From NCBI GenBank assembly GCA_947561585.1, contig CANNZV010001607.1, forward strand, positions 62,001 through 126,000: a DNA stretch of 64,000 nt. Direction: 5' to 3'. This DNA is from Caprella mutica. Taxonomy: Eukaryota > Arthropoda > Malacostraca > Amphipoda > Caprellidae. Below the pieces are notes generated by a model. It was given only the letters and a program-made list of their open reading frames with translations, was not told where the DNA came from and ran no database searches. The translations under genes and the position numbers were made by a program. This document shows positions 11,159 through 21,307 of the stretch, in pieces; the stretch's first letter is position 1; each line of letters starts with the position of its first letter.

Positions 11159-14100
11159 ATGTCTTCAAATAAGTTACCGGGGATTGTTCCCCTAGACGGA
11201 AATAATTACCCTACATGGAGAGTACAAATGAAAATGTACCTCTTAAGAGAGAAACTGATGGATATAGCTGATGGATCTAAACAAGTTCCACCAGAGTCCT
11301 CTTCAACTGAGGTTAAGGATGCCTATGAAACTAAGAAGAATAAAGCTCTGGCAGATATAGTACTATCTATTTCACCGGATCAATTGTACATAGTTGGACA
11401 ACACACGGATCCACGCGTTGTCTGGACCACCCTTCAAGACGCATTTCAGAAGAACACGTGGGCGATCAAATTTTGTCTGAAGAAGAAACTCTACAACTTA
11501 AAATTGAAATCTCCCAAACTACTCAACTCCCATTTGAAAGAACTAACTGAAGCTTTTCAAGAGCTGGCCTTGTTGAATCAACCGGTCAGTGAAGAGGATA
11601 AAGTTATTTGTCTACTATCATCCTTACCAGAGCAGTTTGAAGTTTTATTTACTGTGCTTGAAGCACAGTCAAACATTCCTAACTGGAATACCGTAGCTGA
11701 CACACTCCGGAGAGAAACTGAAAAGTTAAGTAGTAAATCCAGTGATGGTTTGGCATTATCGAATACACAGATTGATGCTGCAGTAACTAAACTGTCATTT
11801 AAGTGTCACTTTTGTAAGAAAATAGGTCACTTGAAGAAAGACTGCTTTAAATTTAAACGATATTCTCAAACTAACAGAACTCAAAATCAGCCTAATGATG
11901 TAAACGTAAGTCATATAGAACTTAATCACACAATGTATGCTAATGCTAGCGCTCTTTGTAACAAATATGACGACAGTAATATTTGGATAATAGATTCAGG
12001 CTCTTCATCACACATGAGTGGTGATAAAAATTTATGTAAAGATTTTGCAAACATTACCAAACCTATCAATGTTCAAGTAGGCAATGGTGCTGTTTTGCAA
12101 GCTATTTCATTAGGAAATGTCTCTGTTATTGTGAATATACCAGGTGGTGGAAGTAGAAAATGTACAATAAATGATGTATTATATGTGCCAAATCTAGCTT
12201 TTAATCTACTATCAGTGTCAAAAATGACAAATAATAATAAATCTATTATTTTTGAAAATGATAAATGTAAAATATTGAACGAAAATAAAGAGTTAATTGC
12301 TGTGGCTCACTGTGTTGGTCAACTCTATTATCTAAATACTTTAGTTCATAAAGCTGCTGTAACGGATGACCAAAATAAAGTAAACCTTCTATGGCATAGA
12401 AGGCTTGGTCATATAGGCAACGACAACTTGACTAAAATGATCCGAACTAAATCAGTTAATGGTCTGGATAGTAAATTAAAGGCTATAGAAGGTGTGTGTG
12501 AACACTGCTGTAATGGGAAAATGCATAAAATACCATTTTCTACAAGCATTAAGAAAAATTGTAAACCTCTTGATTTAATCCACACAGATGTCTGTGGGAA
12601 AATTACTCCCACTTCCAGGGGTAATAATTCATATTTTCTGACCTTTATTGATCATGCTACTCGATACTCCTGGATATATGTTATTGCCCATAAGAGTGAT
12701 GTGTTTCAGAAGTTTTTGGAATGGAAAGCAATGGTTGAAAATATTTACGAAAGGAAAATTAAAACCTTGCAGTCAGATAATGGAGGAGAATATACCTCAA
12801 ATAAGTTTGAATCATATTTACGCAATGAAGGCATAATTCACCAGAAATCTATTCCTAAAACTCCTGAACAAAATGGGTTAGCTGAAAGATTTAATAGAAC
12901 TATTATGGAAAAAGTTAGATGTATGTTATCTGATTCAGGAATTGATAAGGAATTCTGGGGTGAAGCACTATATACTGCAAATTACCTTAATAATAGATGC
13001 ATTAATTCATTTCTAGTTAATAAAACTCCATATGAAGCATTAAATCTTAGAAAACCAAATGTAAAGCATGTAAATTTTTTTGGATGCACTGCTTATGCTC
13101 ACATTTCTCGAGATGAACGATCAAAATTAGAAAATAAAGCTACCAAATGCCTGTTTCTTGGTTATGGCACTGTTACTAAAGGGTATAAGATGTATGATGT
13201 TGAATCTAAAAGAATCTTCTTTTCCAGGAATGTAACCTTTGATGAATCAGTTTCATCTAAGATTGAGACCCCTCAACTGATTGAGACCCCTACCTCTCCA
13301 CTGGTGTTCCCTTCAGAAGATTCAGAACCTGCAGGGCCTGAGAATCAAACTCATTACTATAATCCTCCAGTTGCACCTGAGGCTCAACCTGTACCAGCTA
13401 TCAGACCAGATGAGGATCTTCCTGAACTGGAAAATAGACGATCGTCTAGAACGCGTCGAGCTCCTGTTAGATACGGTAGTTGGGATTATAGCTTTGATCA
13501 GTTTGAGGAGGAGGGTTTATTAGTCAATGGGAATATCAATATCGAACCTAGGTCGGTATCTGAGGCTCTTAATAGCGGTTCTGAATCCTCTAAATGGAAA
13601 CTTGCCATGGAGAGGGAATTAAATGCTTTTGAGAAACATAAAGTTTTTGAACTCGTAAAACCTACCTCAGACTTAAACATCATTAAATCTAAATGGGTGT
13701 TTAAAAAGAAAAAGGGATCTGATGGTAGAGTGGCTTCATATAAAGCTAGATTAGTCGCTCAGGGTTTCTTACAGAGACCTGGACTTGACTATGATGAAAT
13801 TTTTGCTCCTGTAGTTAGATTTGAATCGGTGCGAACCATGTTATCTTTAGCTGCTAAACAAAAATTATTTGTACATCACTTGGATGTCAATTCTGCTTTT
13901 TTAAACGGGGATCTTAAAGAAAACGTTTATATTAGACAGCCTACAGGCTATGTTAAACCAGGAAAAGAAGATTTAGTGTGCAAACTAAACAAATCTATGT
14001 ATGGATTAAAACAATCACCCAAATGTTGGAATGATTCTTTGGATGCATATCTTAAATCCTTAGGATTTATTCAGTCCTCTTGTGACTCATGTATATATGT

Positions 14101-15070
14101 TAAAGTAATTAATAAATCTCCATGCTTCATTTCTGTGTATGTAGATGATATTATTGTAGCATGTAAGAACTATGATGACCTGACTAAAATCAAGACTGAT
14201 TTAAGTGCTAAATTTGAGATGAAAGATTTAGGAAAATTATCCTATTTCTTAGGCATAAAAGTCGTACAAGACGAAAATAAAATATCATTAAATCAATCTT
14301 CATTTGTCAACGACTTATTAGATAGATTTGAATTCAATAATTGTAAACCTGTATCAACTCCTGCTGATGTTAATTCTCATTTGGAACCAACTACTGATGA
14401 TTGTGAACTAGTAGATAAAACTAAATATCAGTCAGCTGTAGGTGCTTTACTTTATCTATCTACTAAAACTAGGCCTGACATAACTTATGCAGTTGGAAAT
14501 GTCTCTAAATTTTGTTCCAATCCAAACACTAAGCACTGGTCTGCAATTAAGAGAATATTTAGATACCTAAAGGGCACACCTGATCTTGGCATTACATATG
14601 GTAATGAAGATTCTGATTTGATAGGTTATTCTGATGCTGACTGGGCAGGTAACAGAGTTGATAGGAAAAGTACTTCTGGCCAATGCTTTCTGTTAAATAA
14701 TTCAATTATCTCTTGGCGCTCTGTTGCTTTATCAACGGCTGAAGCTGAATATGTTTCCCTCTCTGGTGCCTCCCAAGAAGCTGTATTTCTAAATAAATTA
14801 CTATTAGATCTTAAAGTACCTAATAAGAATCCTATCGTGTTGTTTAAGGATAATCAGTCAGCAATTTGTATGGCTAAAAATGCTAAAAATCATCCTAGAT
14901 CGAAACACATTGATATTAAATTTCATTACATTAGAGATCTTGTTGCTTCAAACAAAATTAAACTTGTGTATTGCCCCAGTGAAATTATGCTTGCTGACAT
15001 ATTTACCAAACCTCTGCCTACTGATAGATTTACTAAATTAGTTGAATTAATAGGCATGAAAAATATATAA
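11159..15070 (+). CDS. Copia gag-pol polyprotein, 1303 aa, intact
   Basis: A single frame carries all Copia domains in order. Residues 1-200 are gag. At about 214 there is a zinc knuckle CHFCKKIGHLKKDC (CX2CX4HX4C). The aspartic protease IIDSGSSSHM is at about 275. The pre-integrase zinc region LLWHRRLGHIGN is near 410 with CEHCCNGK. The integrase core has aspartates in IHTDVCGK and LQSDNGGEY and the glutamate in PEQNGLAERFN. RT (about 840-1090) shows SKWVFKKKKG, LDVNSAFLNGDL and the catalytic YVDDI. RNase H (from about 1150) has GYSDADWAG, STAEAEY, KDNQSAI and SKHIDIKFHYIRD. All catalytic residues I know to look for are present. The start is the first ATG, 473 bases past the LTR. The stop lies 8 bases before the polypurine tract. 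No internal break is seen. Gag and pol share one frame, as in Copia itself. Confidence 0.97.
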   Translation: MSSNKLPGIVPLDGNNYPTWRVQMKMYLLREKLMDIADGSKQVPPESSSTEVKDAYETKKNKALADIVLSISPDQLYIVGQHTDPRVVWTTLQDAFQKNTWAIKFCLKKKLYNLKLKSPKLLNSHLKELTEAFQELALLNQPVSEEDKVICLLSSLPEQFEVLFTVLEAQSNIPNWNTVADTLRRETEKLSSKSSDGLALSNTQIDAAVTKLSFKCHFCKKIGHLKKDCFKFKRYSQTNRTQNQPNDVNVSHIELNHTMYANASALCNKYDDSNIWIIDSGSSSHMSGDKNLCKDFANITKPINVQVGNGAVLQAISLGNVSVIVNIPGGGSRKCTINDVLYVPNLAFNLLSVSKMTNNNKSIIFENDKCKILNENKELIAVAHCVGQLYYLNTLVHKAAVTDDQNKVNLLWHRRLGHIGNDNLTKMIRTKSVNGLDSKLKAIEGVCEHCCNGKMHKIPFSTSIKKNCKPLDLIHTDVCGKITPTSRGNNSYFLTFIDHATRYSWIYVIAHKSDVFQKFLEWKAMVENIYERKIKTLQSDNGGEYTSNKFESYLRNEGIIHQKSIPKTPEQNGLAERFNRTIMEKVRCMLSDSGIDKEFWGEALYTANYLNNRCINSFLVNKTPYEALNLRKPNVKHVNFFGCTAYAHISRDERSKLENKATKCLFLGYGTVTKGYKMYDVESKRIFFSRNVTFDESVSSKIETPQLIETPTSPLVFPSEDSEPAGPENQTHYYNPPVAPEAQPVPAIRPDEDLPELENRRSSRTRRAPVRYGSWDYSFDQFEEEGLLVNGNINIEPRSVSEALNSGSESSKWKLAMERELNAFEKHKVFELVKPTSDLNIIKSKWVFKKKKGSDGRVASYKARLVAQGFLQRPGLDYDEIFAPVVRFESVRTMLSLAAKQKLFVHHLDVNSAFLNGDLKENVYIRQPTGYVKPGKEDLVCKLNKSMYGLKQSPKCWNDSLDAYLKSLGFIQSSCDSCIYVKVINKSPCFISVYVDDIIVACKNYDDLTKIKTDLSAKFEMKDLGKLSYFLGIKVVQDENKISLNQSSFVNDLLDRFEFNNCKPVSTPADVNSHLEPTTDDCELVDKTKYQSAVGALLYLSTKTRPDITYAVGNVSKFCSNPNTKHWSAIKRIFRYLKGTPDLGITYGNEDSDLIGYSDADWAGNRVDRKSTSGQCFLLNNSIISWRSVALSTAEAEYVSLSGASQEAVFLNKLLLDLKVPNKNPIVLFKDNQSAICMAKNAKNHPRSKHIDIKFHYIRDLVASNKIKLVYCPSEIMLADIFTKPLPTDRFTKLVELIGMKNI

Positions 15071-15078
15071 TGTCGTGT

Positions 15079-15087
15079 GAGGAGGAG
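15079..15087 (+). promoter_or_regulatory. Copia polypurine tract
   Basis: GAGGAGGAG immediately precedes the 3' LTR, where plus-strand DNA synthesis would be primed. Confidence 0.85.
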
Positions 15088-15426
15088 TGTTGGAATTTTA
15101 GTTTAAATGTATTACACACTCTTATATATGTTTAATGTTAACTTCCTGTTAGACTAGCTGAGCTATATTAATTACCTATTGTTTAAATAACAATGTATTA
15201 CTTTTATGAGAAACGGACTTAAGGGTTAAAGTCCGATCACAGTTCCGGTGCGTCTTAAATAGCATCGTAAGTCAATTCTTAAGGTAGTCTGTCTTTTACA
15301 TTACTCAGTGAGAGATGTGCTTCACTCATCTCTCTAATATACTTCTAACTGTAAAACATATTACTCTTTAAATAAACTCTATGTCTTAACGTTGTTAACC
15401 CACTATAATTTAACCTAATTCTAACA
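15088..15426 (+). repeat. Copia 3' LTR
   Basis: 339 bp, no difference found from the 5' LTR by eye. Followed by the ACCTT target duplication and resumption of the LINE frame. Confidence 0.95.
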
Positions 15427-16613
15427 ACCTTCACCACTACCCAACACGTTCTGCTCTAAAATTTGTAACTCCTCGTATAAGAAAGGAGAAAACTAGACAT
15501 TCTTTGCATTATACTGCTGTCGTGATTTACAATGAACTGCCAGAACCTATAAAAGTGAAGAACATTGAATCTTTCAGGCTTCAGCTGTGGAAAATTTTCC
15601 TTTAAACGAGCCTTTAAGGCTCGTTTACACGAGGCTAGTTTACACGCTGCTAGCTGGCGAGTTTACAAGCTGGCAAGTGAGATAGTTAGATAGTGATGAT
15701 GACACGTACTGGCCCAGAAGCCAACAAGACAGCGAGTAATACTTAAAGATGTACTGGCTGGCTTTACTTTTAATACCTACCTGCTTTAATAAAAGATGAA
15801 ATAATTGCGATGCATGACTTGAAATTATTATATAATTGTAACTTCTTGTCTATATGGGTTGAAATAAAAGAAAATGATCACGAGGCCTCGATTTTTGTGT
15901 ATATTGTCATAATCAGCTGATGAAATTATGGATTCCAATTCATATAATGGTTAATCAGCTAATAATTATTATATATTTTTTCTGTTGTAACAATGATATG
16001 TTACAATTTAACACAATTATAGAAATCGAAGTACCAAACTAATTACTCACATATGCTGAGTGTGAGTTAATCTGTGATTGAATACAAGTACTTTTAATTC
16101 ATTTGCTACTTTGAACTATCTAAATTAATTGAATTGAACTTTCTTCTAAAATAAATACGAAATATACGCTAAGTCGAGCAGTCAAGACCATTTACTTTTT
16201 TCTAACTCATAGTAAATGAAATATTCAATTATTTATAATTATATAAGAATTTCAAGTTATGTCTCTCTCTTATTACCGTTCGCAATAAATCTGAGTCGTA
16301 ATTTTCATAATAAATACGGGGCCTACCTGTACTAAGAAAAAGTTACTCGCAGCTAGTATTTTAGCCTCAATTACACGAGCCTAGTTTACTCGCTACAAGC
16401 AGGCGAGTTTACAACCTGCTAGTAAATTCGCCACGTGTCATCGTGTTGGCTAGTGAACTAGCAGCTTGTAAAAAAGCTTCGAGAAAAGTTGAACATGTTC
16501 AACTTTACTTGCTACTCGCTGGCGAGGTCGCTTGTTGGCTTGTAAACTCGCCCAGTGTCATCAACGCTAGCGCTAGAAAACTAGAAGCGAGTAACTTTTT
16601 ACAAATACAATAG

Positions 16614-16995
16614 AGCATCCTCTCTATCCCCATACTGTGCAGTATCCCCTCTCTATCCCCATAAGTACAATATCCCCTCTCTATCCCCATAAGTACAATA
16701 TCCCCTCTCTATCCCCATACAGTAAAGTATCCCCTCTCTATCCCCATACAGTAAAGTATCCCCTCTCTATCCCCATACTGTACAGTATCCCCTCTCTATC
16801 CCCATACTGTGCAGTATCCCCTCTCTATCCCCATACTGTACAGTATCCCCTCTCTATCCCCATAGTGTACAGTATCCCCTCTCTATCCCCATAGAGTACA
16901 GTATCCCTTCTCTATCCCCATAGAGTACAGTATCCCTTCTCTATCCATATACAGTGCAGTATCCCCTCTCTATCCCCATACAGTGCATTGTCCCC
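16614..16995. repeat. 29-bp minisatellite, about 13 copies
   Basis: Units combine CCCCTCTCTATCCCCATA with CTGTACAGTAT (29 bp total). An 85-codon open frame here is a repeat artefact. It lies just inside the left inverted arm. Confidence 0.9.
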
Positions 16996-17160
16996 TCTAT
17001 GTTGCCTTTATAACTTAACTGTAGAAGACTGTAGGTTAACTAGGTACCTAGTTAAATTAGAAAATTTAATACCTCTCTATAGGGATAACAGGACAAAATC
17101 CCCTTGTGAAAAAAAATCCCCGCGGTCAAAAAACCCCATGCATAAAGCCCTCGTACAATA

Positions 17161-17484
17161 AACCAACCGGTCTATATAAATAACCTTATTCATTTTTCTT
17201 ATTATATTTAACATTATTCTATGAAAAACAACCATTATTACACTTTCGCCAAAAATATCACAAATTTTTAGCCAAATAAGGTATACCTATTTTATAGTAA
17301 AAAAGTTAAAGTATACATTTTGTCACTATCAAACTGACAGCTAACCTAACTTTAAGAGCGCTATATCTCTTTATATTTATAACATATAGTAAATTTTTGG
17401 CAAAAGTGTAATTTGTTCGCATAGAGTAATGTTAAATGAATTAATAAAAGTGAATAAGGCTCTTTATATCGGTCGGAGTCTAAT
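17161..17484. repeat. Large imperfect palindrome
   Basis: The left half (CCGGTCTATATAAATAACCT, ATTTAACATTA, TTACACTTTCGCCAAAAAT) is mirrored by the right half (TTTTTGGCAAAAGTGTAA, TAATGTTAAAT, ATAAGGCTCTTTATATCGG). Arms are about 130 bp with an approximately 60-bp loop. Flanks at 17085-17160 and 17500-17600 carry CCCC/GGGG-rich strings that may be its outer ends. Confidence 0.65.
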
Positions 17485-17615
17485 TGCAATGTGGTTTTTT
17501 ATTTCTTGTTTTTAATGTGTCCGGGAAGTTATTGCAGGGGAGCTTTTGCACGGGGGGTTTTTAACAACACTTTTTTTGTTTGTTTTTTTGTACTGACACC
17601 CTCTTTAGTCTAGAC

Positions 17616-18067
17616 CAGCTGTCCCCTATAGGTGGTCCCGTGGACCCCTGGCAAGGGGTCCCGCGCCTTAAGCAGCAACACTAAGTCTGGAATTGGATAG
17701 TTTAAACTGTTTTGTGTTTAATTACTTAAATGAATCATACATGTGTTATTTAATATTTTTGTGGTTATAAATTTAAAAGCATTCCCAAATTTACTTTTAT
17801 AGTTTTCGAGTGGTAATAATTTTTTTATTTAGTTTCTATTTTATTTATCATTTATTAGTAGTAATTATTAAATATTAAGTGTAATATATAAATTTATTTT
17901 TAATACATTTGTAGTTATAATATTCCACCAATAAACTTTTTAAATTGAATTTGTCTGATAAAATCTCCCAAGTACACGCGCTAAATTATCATTTTATCTC
18001 AGGAGTCCACAGCTAAAATAGTTTTCTATGCAGGGGTCCCTAAAGAAAACGCCATACGGAACCGCTG
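17616..18067. mobile_element. hAT MITE, 8-bp TSD
   Basis: It starts CAGCTGTCCCCTATAGG and ends GGAACCGCTG (flipped CAGCGGTTCC, a familiar hAT terminus). It is flanked by GTCTAGAC / GTCTTGAC (17608-17615, 18068-18075), eight bases with one mismatch. It is 452 bp, AT-rich, non-coding. Confidence 0.75.
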
Positions 18068-18337
18068 GTCTTGACTCTATAAGGGATTTGGGTAAGTTCC
18101 GAGTTATCGGACGGTTTAACACTTTCGGACTCATAATAAAAAAGCATATGTATAATAATCAAAATAAATGTCAATGATATATAGTGGGTATATATTTCTT
18201 GTATATACCCACATGTGTATAATTCTTACATGTTCGAAAATATGGAATCGTTCGATAACTCGAAACATGTCCTAGTTATAGGTCAGTAAACTACTAATAA
18301 TTAATTAAATGTTCTCATATATTTGCATTTGACGGAG

Positions 18338-18482
18338 AGGATACTGGACTGTACGGGGATAGAGAGGGGACACCGACACTGGACTGTACGGGGATAGAGA
18401 GGGGACACCGACACTGGACTGTACGGGGATAGAGAGGGGACACTGGACTGTACGGGGATAGAGAGGGGATACTGTACTGTAT
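18338..18482. repeat. Minisatellite mirroring 16614-16995 in opposite orientation
   Basis: Units GGACTGTACGGGGATAGAGA plus GGGGA, some with an extra ACACCGACACT. Read on the other strand these are the TCTCTATCCCCGTACAGT core of the left array. There are about five copies. Confidence 0.85.
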
Positions 18483-19586
18483 GGGAATATATTGGGATAC
18501 TGAATTATTTCGGTAAAATTAGGTGTAATTCGGTATAATATATTTATTAAAAGAAAATATTCCCTTACAAAATTCAATACAATTGAAACGCCGGGATACA
18601 TTCCAAGTGTAGGAAATATAAATTTAAAAAAAGGAAAACTTTAAGAAGAATAAGACTTCTGCGGCATACTATTTATGTAACTAAAAAGTTAGTGTAATTA
18701 TCCATCGTTAAATCATTTACTTCAGGCAAGAAACTATCTAGGGGAGCATAATAGGTATAACAAAATGGATAAAAAAATAAACACATTTTAGTTTGTGTTT
18801 AATGTCTGCCTTGGGACCAAATACCATATCGCTAACGTCAGAAGGAAATTAAATACAAGGGACTGGAAGAAGCAGTCAGAAAGGAAAGTTGATTCATGAA
18901 CAAAATAACCTACAACCGTCGGTGACAAAGCTCATGAATGCAGAAAAGCTACTCCGTGAAAGCTACTCGCATACAAGGAATGTGGCGAATATGCATGGAC
19001 ACGCAAGCACTGGTGGCTGCACTCACGAACGGAAGAGGAAAATGAAGAGGTGATAGTAAATGAAGCTACGGGTCTACCCAAACACAAAATCTAAGACAAC
19101 GTAGTTGCATAAATAAAATCCTAGCTCTATCCTCTAAAACCAAGGTATATTAACTATTAATATACCTTGTCTAAAACTATAAGTATGGAAATAAATAGAT
19201 AAATCAATTTGGTATTATTAGGTGTAATTCGATATAATTAGGTGTAATTCGATATAATTAGGTATACCTAGTTCGAAATAATTAGAAATTAGCCAAATTA
19301 GGTGTAATTCAGTGTAACAGTTTTCAAACTCAAGTGATTTGTCGGAGTAGTGTCTGGGAAGGGGCGGGGCTTCTAACTCGCCAGCTAGCTGTGAGAAAAG
19401 TTGAACATGTTCTGTTTTCCAGTTAGCTTATTTACAAGCTGCTAATTTACTAGCCAACATGATGACACGAAGCGAGTTTACTAGCAGCTTGTAAACTCGC
19501 CAGCTTGTAGCGTGTAAACTAGCCTCATAGTAAACAGAATAGTATAGTACCCCAGTTACATGTATTATTCAAATTTATTCTGGGTA

Positions 19587-19956
19587 GGCTGTGACGTCAT
19601 GTATGTAAACAAGAGGTCACGTCATAGTAAACAGAATTGCTGTGGGTCACGTGGAATAGAGAATTAAGATGGCGGCCAACGCGACCGATCTGACTTGAAT
19701 AAATCGTCTTCTTCAAGACTAAAAATTTGTTACTATTTTGGGTGTAAAAAGACCAGTAGCATTTTCATCAACAGTCATTTTTTAATTTTTGTCCGTATGA
19801 CTACAAAGATTGGATAATAACATGCTGTAATGTGGAATTAAAAAAAATATCACCGAAAACGTTGTTTAACAAAAGTTGGGTGTGTTGCAGCCGTCTTTTG
19901 TGTTTGTACTGTACGTACAAACGTACGCACCATTGTTCACATGTGACGTCACAGCC
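19587..19956. mobile_element. MITE with GGCTGTGACGTCA ends, TA target
   Basis: GGCTGTGACGTCATG at the left and TGACGTCACAGCC at the right are exact inverted repeats of 13 bases. Each is bounded by TA (19585-19586, 19957-19958), which fits Tc1/mariner-type insertion. 370 bp, no coding potential. Confidence 0.6.
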
Positions 19957-21040
19957 TACCGGGCCACGCGTAATATCCCCCCTATAGCTCTGGGATACTA
20001 TATATTCTCTGTACTGTGCTAGCCTCGTGTAAACGAGCCTTTAGTAAAATGATTGTATAGGTGAGTATTGTCAATTTGTCTGTGATTTGTCCGTTTTTCA
20101 CACTATTTTCATGAAAATTTTGTGTTTTCTTTATTTTCTATTTTCATATTTTACAGTTTGATTGAATTTATCTTGTATGCATTGTTATGTAATTTATATA
20201 AATATTTTAAATTTCCCTAGATTTTGGTTGCCCTTGAAGCCTTAGGCTTTTTCGGGGTCGGGCCATAGCTGCCAACTTTTAAGAAATGTAAATGTATAAA
20301 CTATAAACTTAAATTATTGAGAACAAGGAGACCTCGGCCTTGTTATATTGTGTAAGGAGCCCATAGGCCTTGGATATCTACTAGTTATTTTGTTGTAACT
20401 ACAAGTGCAATTAGGTAAATCCCTGCACAACTATAGGTCCAAGCCTCTGAGTTTTTGGTACCTACCTAGGTACTATTCATATTATTATTGTTTATTAGAA
20501 CATGAAGCTTACGAGTCTACCAAACACAAACATCTAAAGCTTGTCGCCCACCTGATCGGATCGGAAACGACGCGGAAGCTCACGAAGCCTCGGAACGGAC
20601 ACGACACGACGTTCGTACGCACACCAGTTCAGATGACTTCGGAAGAGAAACGATGCCGTCATCACAATACTTATAAGAATATAACAATTAAAAGTTAAAA
20701 TTTATCGATCATGACAACTATTTTATACGATAGGTACTTTATAAAAAAAATTCGGTAGCATCGTTGTTGATTTTAATTTTCAGTTCGAATCTCTCTAATT
20801 TATTATCATACAAGTGAAGGTACTTCCCCAAAAAATACAAAAAATATATGTTGAAAACAATATATATCAAAAAATATATGTTGAAAATATATAAGCGAAA
20901 AAAAATTATTTAAAAAAAATTAGTTAGAAACATATAAAAAAATGTATATTAAAAATTATGTATAAACAAATGTATGCAAGTAAAATTTATATAAGTGAAA
21001 TGTATGCAAATAAATGCATGCAAATAAAATGTATGCAAGT

Positions 21041-21305
21041 AAAATTTATGTAAATGAAATGTATGTAAATGAAATGTATGTAAATGAAATGTATGTAAAT
21101 GAAATGTATGTAAATGAAATGTATGTAAATGAAATGTATGTAAATGAAATGTATGTAAATGAAATGTATGTAAATGAAATGTATGTAAATGAAATGTATG
21201 TAAATGAAATGTATGTAAATGAAATTTATGTAAATGAAATTTATGTAAATAAAATGTATGTACCTAAATGAAATGTATGTAAATGAAATGTATGTAAATG
21301 AAATG
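21041..21305. repeat. 15-bp minisatellite (left part)
   Basis: The unit is GTATGTAAATGAAAT, about 17 copies, with diverged units from about 20930. Being a multiple of 3 it yields long repetitive open frames on both strands, which are not genes. It continues at 24138. Confidence 0.95.
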
Positions 21306-21307
21306 TA

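Larger units (their letters stand above)
10347..15426 (+). mobile_element. Complete Copia (Ty1/Copia) LTR retrotransposon
   Basis: This 5080-bp element has LTRs of 339 bp (10347-10685, 15088-15426) that are identical as far as I can compare by eye. They begin TGTTGG and end TAACA. The 5-bp target duplication ACCTT is exact (10342-10346, 15427-15431). It has a primer-binding site, one uninterrupted 1303-codon polyprotein and a polypurine tract. Identical LTRs plus an intact frame imply a very recent, possibly active insertion. It sits in the RT thumb-coding region of the older LINE in the same orientation. Confidence 0.97.
6520..15604 (+). pseudogene. LINE ORF2 endonuclease-reverse transcriptase, interrupted
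   Basis: The apurinic-type endonuclease is recognisable with frameshifts: DIDFDIICLSEVWL, LCGDFNIAMLN, a SLIDNIF block and SISDHYPVF (catalytic Asp/His). RT follows after the piggyBac insertion: a WLTN-like linker, NQFGFRYRRGTSQAV (8950s), MYLDFKKAFDSVDHEIL (9057-9110), and a degraded SLPQSSNLGPRLFLVYMNDL. The catalytic F-A-D-D box reads SLFAEDST (9324-9350), a lost second aspartate. The thumb region (FLGVYLNNNLNFKYHV, ILQKRAVRLVND) extends to 10344. The Copia element splits the gene; coding resumes at 15427 and ends with LQLWKIFL and a stop at 15602-15604. There is no RNase H domain. Multiple breaks mean it is inactive. Confidence 0.75.
16367..19535. repeat. Long inverted repeat arms (about 200 bp each) inside the Harbinger-like element
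   Basis: The arm 16367-16600 and the flipped arm 19340-19535 align along their length. Both carry CTAGTTTAC-CGCTACAAGC, then GCGAGTTTACAA, a CGTGTCATC string, GTTGGCTAGT and GAACATGTTCAACTTT in the same order. Their similarity to the outermost ends (15617 onward) suggests a nested related element or arm duplication. Confidence 0.7.
15617..20040. mobile_element. Harbinger-like element, TSD TTA, AGGCTCGTTTACACGA ends, 4.4 kb composite
   Basis: The left end AGGCTCGTTTACACGAGGCT and its exact complement at the right are flanked by TTA (15614-15616, 20041-20043). The interior is mosaic: long inverted arms (16367-19535), mirrored minisatellites, a palindromic element (17161-17484), a hAT MITE (17616-18067) and a TA-target MITE (19587-19956). 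I recognise no transposase. The boundaries rest on the terminal repeats and TSD only. It may be one large foldback element or a sibling element inserted into another. Confidence 0.7.
4440..20300 (+). mobile_element. Composite: CR1/Jockey-like LINE expanded by nested insertions
   Basis: ORF1 (4485-5036), the endonuclease/RT pieces (6520-10344, then 15427-15604) and a 3' UTR after 20041 all run on the plus strand in the expected order for one LINE of about 5 kb. Inside it sit a 17-bp minisatellite (5357-6057), a piggyBac MITE (7768-8398), a hAT MITE (9577-9721), a Copia element (10347-15426) and a Harbinger-like element (15617-20040). The region 6058-6519 is inter-ORF spacer. The 3' UTR near 20230-20270 contains a GC-rich stem (AAGCCTTAGGCTTT) of the kind often seen at LINE 3' ends. 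The exact 3' end is not determined. Confidence 0.7.
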
